A stretch of DNA of 5,476 nt from Anaerolineales bacterium (GTDB taxonomy: Bacteria; Chloroflexota; Anaerolineae; Anaerolineales; E44-bin32): contig WVZH01000420.1 of the NCBI GenBank assembly GCA_011772595.1, positions 78,874 to 84,349 on the forward strand, written 5' to 3'. How positions within the stretch are numbered: position 1 is the first letter of the stretch; every line of letters begins with the position of its first letter. A program made the translations under genes and the position numbers. Shown here in pieces: positions 5,448 through 5,476 of this stretch. Under the pieces are notes generated by a model. That model searched no databases and had not been told where the DNA came from. It saw nothing but the letters and a program-made list of their open reading frames with translations.

Positions 5448-5476
5448 GGAGAACAAGAACACTGATAAAAAAATCC

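Overview
The window is ordinary-density bacterial DNA, moderate in G+C by eye (slightly above half). It carries six protein genes in three strand blocks. Two adjacent plus-strand genes at the left are each interrupted by one in-frame TGA, and each TGA falls at the first cysteine position of a CxxC-type redox motif. In both, the reading frame, protein family and alignment continue through the TGA, and a compact hairpin follows at the distance expected of a bacterial SECIS element. I read both as selenoprotein genes: a DUF3179 protein (Sec-Pro-Leu-Cys) and an iodothyronine-deiodinase-like thioredoxin-fold protein (Sec-Pro-Tyr-Cys). Standard gene callers would split each into two fragments.

Layout. 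1-1005 (+): 3' part of the DUF3179 selenoprotein, open to the left edge. 1071-1772 (+): deiodinase-like selenoprotein, 65 bases downstream. 1814-1849: terminator-like hairpin closing this pair. 1891-2445 (-): dCTP deaminase. 2474-3250 (-): fumarylacetoacetate-hydrolase (FAH) family enzyme, upstream of dcd in the same transcript direction with a 28-base gap. 3251-3503: divergent control region with a 17-bp inverted repeat, a 10-bp stem-loop and a TATAAT box. 3504-4673 (+): FAD-dependent oxidoreductase of the DAO/sarcosine-oxidase-beta type. 4748-4778: strong hairpin between convergent genes. 4784-5266 (-): GNAT acetyltransferase. 5400-5447: nested palindrome resembling a dispersed REP-type element.

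Organism. The genome must carry a Sec-insertion system (selA, selB, selC, selD), none of which lies in this window. TGA is also the natural stop of dcd, the FAD oxidoreductase and the GNAT gene, and TGG is used freely for Trp, so the standard code applies. The mix of a FAH-family enzyme, a DAO-type oxidoreductase, a deiodinase-like selenoprotein and a CGTCCTGAGCGG/GTCGAAGGACG palindrome would fit an uncultured environmental bacterium, for example Chloroflexota (SAR202/Dehalococcoidia-like) or a deltaproteobacterial-type lineage. This placement is a weak inference.

How the genes may work together. The two selenoproteins probably form one transcription unit and may act in one thiol/selenol redox task, the DUF3179 protein probably outside the cytoplasm. 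The FAH enzyme and the FAD oxidoreductase are divergent and share a control region, which suggests coordinated catabolism of a small organic acid or amine. dCTP deaminase is a housekeeping enzyme of dUMP/dTTP supply that appears to ride on the FAH transcript. The GNAT gene is separate.
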